Shown in pieces: positions 6,176 to 8,125 of a DNA stretch of 8,125 nucleotides. Numbering within the stretch: position 1 is the stretch's first letter; every line of letters starts with the position of its first letter. The notes under the pieces are model-generated. The model saw only the letters and a program-made list of their open reading frames with translations. It was not told where the DNA came from and ran no database searches. Both the position numbers and the translations under genes were made by a program. The stretch is from contig CAMLLI010000153.1 in the NCBI GenBank assembly GCA_946480685.1, forward strand, positions 1-8,125, read 5' to 3'. The stretch is from an uncultured Flammeovirgaceae bacterium. GTDB lineage: Bacteria > Bacteroidota > Bacteroidia > Cytophagales > Cyclobacteriaceae.

Positions 6176-6367
6176 TTACTTCTTATCGATCGCCTTTAAC
6201 CTGACGAGCTTGAGTTCTTCTCCATCAACTTTTATCGTGGGGCGTTCTTCTTCTGAGATCATGGAACGTTCCACGAGGCGATCAGCGATAATGGCTAACA
6301 TAAGCTGCTTGGCTAACTGCGGATCATCAAGAATCTTCCGTGTTCGCTTACTAATAGGTGCTTTCAT
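6176..6367 (-). CDS. Small basic protein of unknown function (63 aa)
   Basis: A 63-residue open frame on the same strand as its neighbours, filling the space between the membrane-protein gene (23 bp away) and the isomerase gene. It has a basic N-terminus (KAPISKRTRK), a helical middle (LAKQLMLAIIADRLVE) and a short strand-like end (TIKVDGEELKLVRLKAI). The middle is amphipathic rather than a clear membrane helix. A good Bacteroidota promoter lies 22-51 bp before the ATG, which supports it as the first gene of the lipB operon. I do not recognise the family. The main alternative is that it is not translated and this is a short leader, but the position and promoter make a real gene more likely. 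Confidence 0.65.
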   Translation of the reverse strand: MKAPISKRTRKILDDPQLAKQLMLAIIADRLVERSMISEEERPTIKVDGEELKLVRLKAIDKK

Positions 6368-6388
6368 AGCCTTGCCATATTGTTTATC

Positions 6389-6418
6389 TAAAGTTACAAC
6401 GAAACAACGTCAAAACAA
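6389..6418 (-). promoter_or_regulatory. Promoter of the lipB-containing operon
   Basis: On the minus strand a TTG at 6418-6416 is followed after 19 nt by TAACTTTA at 6396-6389, a 7-of-8 match to the Bacteroidota -7 box TAnnTTTG at the usual spacing. It lies in the 54-bp gap after the isomerase stop codon, and transcription would begin about 15 nt before the 63-aa gene. No terminator separates it from the isomerase gene, so read-through from upstream is also possible. Confidence 0.6.
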
Positions 6419-6421
6419 GTT

Positions 6422-7429
6422 CTATTTTTGTTTGTCGAGTTCGTTTCGCAGATATACTATAGTATCATTTGCGTCTGGTTCCACACCGTTTTCTTTTGCC
6501 AGGCAATACGATATCCAGTCGGTAAGGTGTATCAGGTAATAATATTGTTCCAGCAACGAAGCGCCCTCACCGATGATATCAATAACCGGCTTCGAATTTT
6601 TCTCAAACAGATCGCGGCTTAGCTCCATACGTTTCTCTACGCGTTCATGGTCGTGATCGGAGTAAAGATATACTGCCTGCAGCATCGGCATCAATGCTTC
6701 CGGGTAACGCCAGCCGGCTATCTCATTGTGATTTATTTCCGGGAAGGTGTTGGTATGGGCAATTTGTTTCGCGTTTTCGTTTAACTGTTGCTGAAAACGA
6801 ATGGCCATGGCATGAAGCCGGTTGTCGCAGTAAATAACAGGAAGTTTTCCTTTCAGCTTTTTAGCAATGAGCTCTGCTTCCGACTGAATTCCTTTTTCAC
6901 CACGATCTAAAAATTCAATCGCATTTTCGGTTTCTTTTATAAACGCTGCACCAATCAGGTTGGTGTGATATAGTACATATAGCAGCGCCATCATGTTATA
7001 GGGCAACATGGCACGTGGGCTGTCTGACCCTGACGGCAACTGTATATACTGGAGATTATATTCACGACAGATGTCGAGGAGCTTGCCGCCTGAAGCGATG
7101 GCGATTACCTGCGCACGTTTCAGCAAAGCTTTATTCAGTGCCGATACAGTTTCTTCGGCATTACCGCTATAGGAGCATGCTATAAATAATGTATGCGGAC
7201 TTACAAACTGCGGAATGTTGTACGTTTTGCAAACGGTGATAGGAATAGGAATGCGACCAAAGGTAAGTGACTCGACCAGGTTAGCTGCTACACCAGACGA
7301 ACCCATGCCGGCTATAACAACATTGCGAATATCACTGCCGGGTCGATCGAGGTCAAGCGATTGTCCGATCTTCAAAGCATCTGCCAACTGACGTGTAAAG
7401 CCTTCAATGTATTTTTTCGTAGACGACAT
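6422..7429 (-). CDS. Bifunctional phosphoglucose/phosphomannose isomerase (SIS family)
   Basis: A 335-aa cytoplasmic isomerase of the archaeal/Bacteroidota PGI/PMI type, which interconverts glucose-6-phosphate or mannose-6-phosphate with fructose-6-phosphate. It has two SIS sugar-phosphate domains. The first contains GMGSSG at 41-46, SYSGNAEET at 86-94 (phosphate-binding serines) and the PRAMLPY segment at 138-144. The second contains QLNENAKQ at 215-222 and FPEINHNEIAGW at 229-240. E218 and H234 lie 16 residues apart, the same spacing as the catalytic Glu and His in the characterised Pyrobaculum enzyme, and K312 is a candidate for its C-terminal catalytic lysine. The C-terminus has the usual DANDTIVYLR. 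The length is close to that of known members. The gene stands divergent from yraN with its own -7 box. Confidence 0.93.
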   Translation of the reverse strand: MSSTKKYIEGFTRQLADALKIGQSLDLDRPGSDIRNVVIAGMGSSGVAANLVESLTFGRIPIPITVCKTYNIPQFVSPHTLFIACSYSGNAEETVSALNKALLKRAQVIAIASGGKLLDICREYNLQYIQLPSGSDSPRAMLPYNMMALLYVLYHTNLIGAAFIKETENAIEFLDRGEKGIQSEAELIAKKLKGKLPVIYCDNRLHAMAIRFQQQLNENAKQIAHTNTFPEINHNEIAGWRYPEALMPMLQAVYLYSDHDHERVEKRMELSRDLFEKNSKPVIDIIGEGASLLEQYYYLIHLTDWISYCLAKENGVEPDANDTIVYLRNELDKQK

Positions 7430-7448
7430 AGTTCGTAATTTGGGTTTT

Positions 7449-7483
7449 CAAAGATACGATATAACAAACAAGTATAGCAGCAA
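7449..7483 (-). promoter_or_regulatory. Putative promoter of the isomerase gene
   Basis: The minus strand reads TATCTTTG at 7456-7449, a full match to TAnnTTTG, 20 nt before the isomerase ATG. A TTG at 7483-7481 is 24 nt upstream, slightly beyond the common spacing, so the -33 assignment is weaker than the -7 call. The leader would be only about a dozen nucleotides. Confidence 0.6.
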
Positions 7484-7510
7484 TTTATTGAACAACAACC
7501 ATACCTCCAC

Positions 7511-7550
7511 ACTTCACGCACACACTTACACACGTAAACACCTAAACACT
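7511..7550. repeat. Octamer tandem repeat array 2 (TAAACACN type, 5 units)
   Basis: Five 8-bp units: ACTTCACG, CACACACT, TACACACG, TAAACACC, TAAACACT. Each keeps CAC at positions 5-7, and the last two differ only at the final base. The array ends 13 bp before the yraN GTG start and lies upstream of both yraN and the divergent isomerase gene. It has the same unit and the same strand orientation as the array at 796-827. Confidence 0.75.
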
Positions 7551-7563
7551 TTTTAAACTCGTT

Positions 7564-7914
7564 GTGGAAAACAAAACTGCCATTGGCAAAAAAGGCGAGC
7601 AGCTTGCCGCAGAATTTCTGATGAAGAAGGGATTCGAAATTGTTGTGCGAAATTATAGACATGGACGTGCCGAGATAGACCTGATCGTGAGGCGAGACGA
7701 CTGGCTGATCTTTGTGGAAGTAAAAGCCCGAAGCTCCAGTGATTTCGGAGAGCCCGAAGAATTTGTGGACGTTCGTAAAATGAATAAACTTTATGAAGCG
7801 GCTGAAGAGTATATCTACTCAACCGATTGGCATGGGCACATTCGGTTCGATATTGTGTCGGTAAAGCTCGGGAAGGAACCTGTTGTTGAACTCTTTGAGG
7901 ATGCTATAAATTAA
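7564..7914 (+). CDS. yraN: YraN / UPF0102 family protein, predicted endonuclease fold
   Basis: A 116-aa protein of the UPF0102 family, which has a restriction-endonuclease-like fold related to archaeal Holliday-junction resolvases; its cellular role is not settled. Motifs are GKKGEQLAAEFL at 8-19, EIVVRNYR at 25-32, EID with E37 and D39, FVEVKAR with E52 and K54 (the PD-(D/E)xK-type site), and the C-terminal HIRFDIVSV at 92-100. The length is normal. It starts with GTG at 7564: the frame upstream reaches a TAA stop at 7543 with no ATG, and the next in-frame ATG (residue 20) would remove the conserved GxxGE block. No clear plus-strand promoter is visible; an octamer array lies directly upstream. 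Confidence 0.95.
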   Translation: MENKTAIGKKGEQLAAEFLMKKGFEIVVRNYRHGRAEIDLIVRRDDWLIFVEVKARSSSDFGEPEEFVDVRKMNKLYEAAEEYIYSTDWHGHIRFDIVSVKLGKEPVVELFEDAIN

Positions 7915-7945
7915 GAGCCTTGAGCTGCGAGCTTTGAGCCGTGAG
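7911..7945. repeat. Heptamer tandem repeat tract (CYKYGAG, 4-5 units)
   Basis: Directly at the yraN stop codon the sequence falls into 7-bp steps: TTAAGAG (which contains the TAA stop), CCTTGAG, CTGCGAG, CTTTGAG, CCGTGAG. GAG ends every unit, and the last four fit CYKYGAG. The unit differs in sequence and length from the octamer arrays in the window. Confidence 0.7.
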
Positions 7946-7966
7946 AAATGCACGGTATAGTATAGG

Positions 7967-8030
7967 GATCCACGGAGCGGATGCAGGCAGAAATGTTGTT
8001 ACATTTTTCTGCGTACATCCGCGTGATCTG
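7967..8030. repeat. Imperfect inverted repeat with TCYGCG-type arms
   Basis: A long hairpin between two convergent genes. GCAGAAATGT (7987-7996) pairs with ACATTTTTCTGC (8001-8012), allowing a two-base bulge, around a TGTT loop. GCGGATG (7977-7983) pairs with CATCCGC (8016-8022), and GATC at 7967-7970 faces GATC at 8025-8028. The right arm also contains a short tandem pattern, TCTGCGTACA, TCCGCGTGA, TCTGCGGGC. It could act as a bidirectional terminator for yraN and the gene at the right edge, though a clean U-tract after the stem is lacking on both strands. Confidence 0.65.
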
Positions 8031-8042
8031 CGGGCCAGGTCT

Positions 8043-8125
8043 TTAGTAAAGCTCTTTGAATTTCTTTTTGCCTTCGTCAAGGAATTTGATGAAGCCTTCT
8101 ACACTCTTATCATAACCGTATGGTG
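8043..8125 (-). CDS. C-terminal end of an unidentified protein (partial), possibly thioredoxin-fold
   Basis: The last 26 codons of a minus-strand gene entering from the right edge. They translate to PYGYDKSVEGF, then IKFLDEGKKKFKELY and a TAA stop at 8043-8045. The lysine-rich amphipathic end helix, preceded by GYDKSVEGFIKFLDEG, resembles the C-terminal helix of thioredoxin-like proteins or the DsbD-type disulfide reductases of Bacteroidota, but 26 residues are too few to assign a family. The gene converges on yraN across the inverted repeat. It is very likely a real gene end because the reading frame is open to the window edge and the composition is protein-like; the family suggestion is weak. 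Confidence 0.6.
   Translation of the reverse strand, partial: PYGYDKSVEGFIKFLDEGKKKFKELY

Noticed and set aside
7967..8030. Terminal inverted repeats of an insertion sequence
   Set aside because: The arms face each other across only a 4-nt loop, with no transposase between them and no flanking target duplication seen.
1..8125. Defence island, prophage or toxin-antitoxin system
   Set aside because: No integrase, transposase, restriction, reverse transcriptase or toxin-like gene is visible. The exonuclease, YraN and phosphoesterase belong to widespread housekeeping-type families and are not arranged as one system.

Overview
The window looks like chromosomal DNA from a member of the Bacteroidota, probably a Cytophagales-type (Chryseolinea-like) environmental bacterium. 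Three things support this: the start of a TonB-dependent receptor with an N-terminal carboxypeptidase-regulatory-like domain, several Bacteroidota-type -7 boxes (TAnnTTTG) with almost no Shine-Dalgarno sequences, and protein families typical of the phylum. The genus is inference. I see no mobile element, prophage, CRISPR array, tRNA or rRNA.

Layout, left to right. (1) 1-418, minus: 5' end of an outer-membrane TonB-dependent receptor gene that runs off the left edge. (2) 419-825: a 407-bp intergenic stretch with a terminator for the next gene, a possible promoter with a long leader for the receptor, and a short octamer repeat array. (3) 826-1812, minus: a MoxR-type AAA+ ATPase without its usual DUF58/VWA partners beside it. 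(4) 1913-2611, plus: a calcineurin-like phosphoesterase, divergent from moxR. (5) 2608-6367, minus: a tightly packed six-gene run read in the order small 63-aa protein, three-helix membrane protein, LipB octanoyltransferase, 134-aa protein of unknown role, DUF4349-like membrane protein, and DEDDy 3'-5' exonuclease. A good -33/-7 promoter sits just before the first of these. The exonuclease and the phosphoesterase converge and share a CTAG that holds both stop codons. (6) 6422-7429, minus: a SIS-family bifunctional phosphoglucose/phosphomannose isomerase with its own -7 box. (7) 7430-7563: a divergent intergenic region with a second octamer array. (8) 7564-7914, plus: YraN (UPF0102), a predicted endonuclease-fold protein. 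(9) 7915-8042: a heptamer repeat tract and a large imperfect inverted repeat. (10) 8043-8125, minus: the last 26 codons of an unidentified gene.

Most of the content is housekeeping: lipoate attachment, sugar-phosphate isomerisation, nucleic-acid processing and a MoxR chaperone-like ATPase. The less described parts are three genes of unknown function in the lipB operon and a set of short intergenic repeats: two TAAACACn octamer arrays, one CYKYGAG heptamer tract and a TCYGCG-type inverted repeat. I found no convincing new defence or mobile system. The repeats and the lipB-linked unknown genes are the best leads.
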